Below, in pieces: positions 63,951 to 64,000 of a stretch of DNA of 64,000 nt. Positions within the stretch are counted from its first letter, which is position 1. Each line of letters starts with the position of its first letter. The notes under the pieces were generated by a model. It saw nothing but the letters and a program-made list of their open reading frames with translations, did no database searches and was not told the origin of the DNA. Position numbers and translations under genes: made by a program. This DNA comes from Mumia sp. zg.B17 (GTDB taxonomy: Bacteria; Actinomycetota; Actinomycetes; Propionibacteriales; Nocardioidaceae), in NCBI RefSeq assembly GCF_019550915.1, contig NZ_JAHWCI010000006.1, positions 434,001-498,000 on the forward strand, in the 5' to 3' direction.

Positions 63951-64000
63951 CTACGGTGCGTCGCCGCGGATCCGCCAGAAACACAGCCCACCGAGGCCGA
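63951..64000 (-). CDS. Partial gene end (C-terminal 16 codons) at the window edge
   Basis: On the minus strand a frame entering from beyond 64000 ends in TAG at 63951 and reads GLGGLCFWRIRGDAP. It stops 13 bases after the convergent DUF3097 gene, a normal distance. It is too short to name; other frames of this strand are also open here. Confidence 0.35.
   Translation of the reverse strand, partial: GLGGLCFWRIRGDAP

Overview
This window is a gene-dense stretch of a high-GC (about 70%) actinobacterial chromosome. It carries actinobacteria-specific families (DUF3052, DUF3145, DUF3515, DUF3097, Septum_form-type lipoproteins), an F420 gene (cofC), an HU protein with a long lysine/alanine tail, and many GTG or TTG starts, often 6-7 bases after a TANNNT box (leaderless-type promoters). 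No mycolic-acid genes are seen. The best guess is Nocardioidaceae or a close Propionibacteriales relative; this is inference from content and synteny, not a phylogeny. I see no prophage, insertion sequence, CRISPR array, rRNA or replication origin.

Layout. 1-12.8 kb: a partial GT39/PMT-type membrane glycosyltransferase, tRNA-Val, then the conserved actinobacterial neighbourhood peroxiredoxin / acyl-CoA synthetase / DUF3052 / aceE / PucR-type regulator / acyl carrier protein / DUF3145. The fabD and ketoacyl synthase genes that normally sit beside the regulator and the carrier protein are absent. 12.9-21 kb: a NAD(P)-binding protein, tRNA-Met/Ile2, a PIG-L deacetylase, tRNA-Asn, a divergent sigma factor with a hypothetical partner, dnaG-dgt, and a secreted serine hydrolase under a palindromic operator candidate. 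21-32.6 kb: mutM-rnc-rpmF-DUF177, coaD-rsmD-DinB-recG-DAK (a tight overlapping operon), rpmB, thiL, an AsnC-type ligand domain, DUF3515 and ddl. 32.6-40.4 kb: a trans-sulfuration PLP enzyme, gpsA-plsC, cofC plus a small protein, HU, leuCD and the divergent IclR-type regulator ndgR. 40.4-49.1 kb: DNA alkylation repair (an Ada-AlkA fusion overlapping ogt), a short-chain dehydrogenase, tRNA-Glu, tRNA-Gln, gltX, FAH, YchJ, uppS and recO. 49.1-52.3 kb: an accessory cassette (HxlR regulator, quinone oxidoreductase, DHA2 exporter) set between recO and leuA. 52.3-64 kb: leuA with a Leu-rich leader peptide, an FMN reductase-like gene, two paralogous lipoproteins, then era / degenerate cytidine deaminase / CBS protein / ybeY / phoH / dnaJ / hrcA with a CIRCE operator, and DUF3097.

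How it works together. The genes are mainly housekeeping: central carbon entry (AceE), lipid precursors (PlsC, GpsA, ACP), leucine synthesis (LeuA, LeuCD, NdgR), ribosome and tRNA functions, DNA replication and repair, and heat-shock control. The most notable signals are regulatory or evolutionary. They are a leucine leader peptide and hairpin before leuA; a lone acyl carrier protein beside its usual regulator; a cytidine-deaminase-like protein without catalytic residues; a sigma factor with diverged promoter-contact regions coupled to an uncharacterised gene; several near-perfect operator palindromes; and strong hairpin terminators between convergent genes. I did not find a clear new defence or biosynthetic system.
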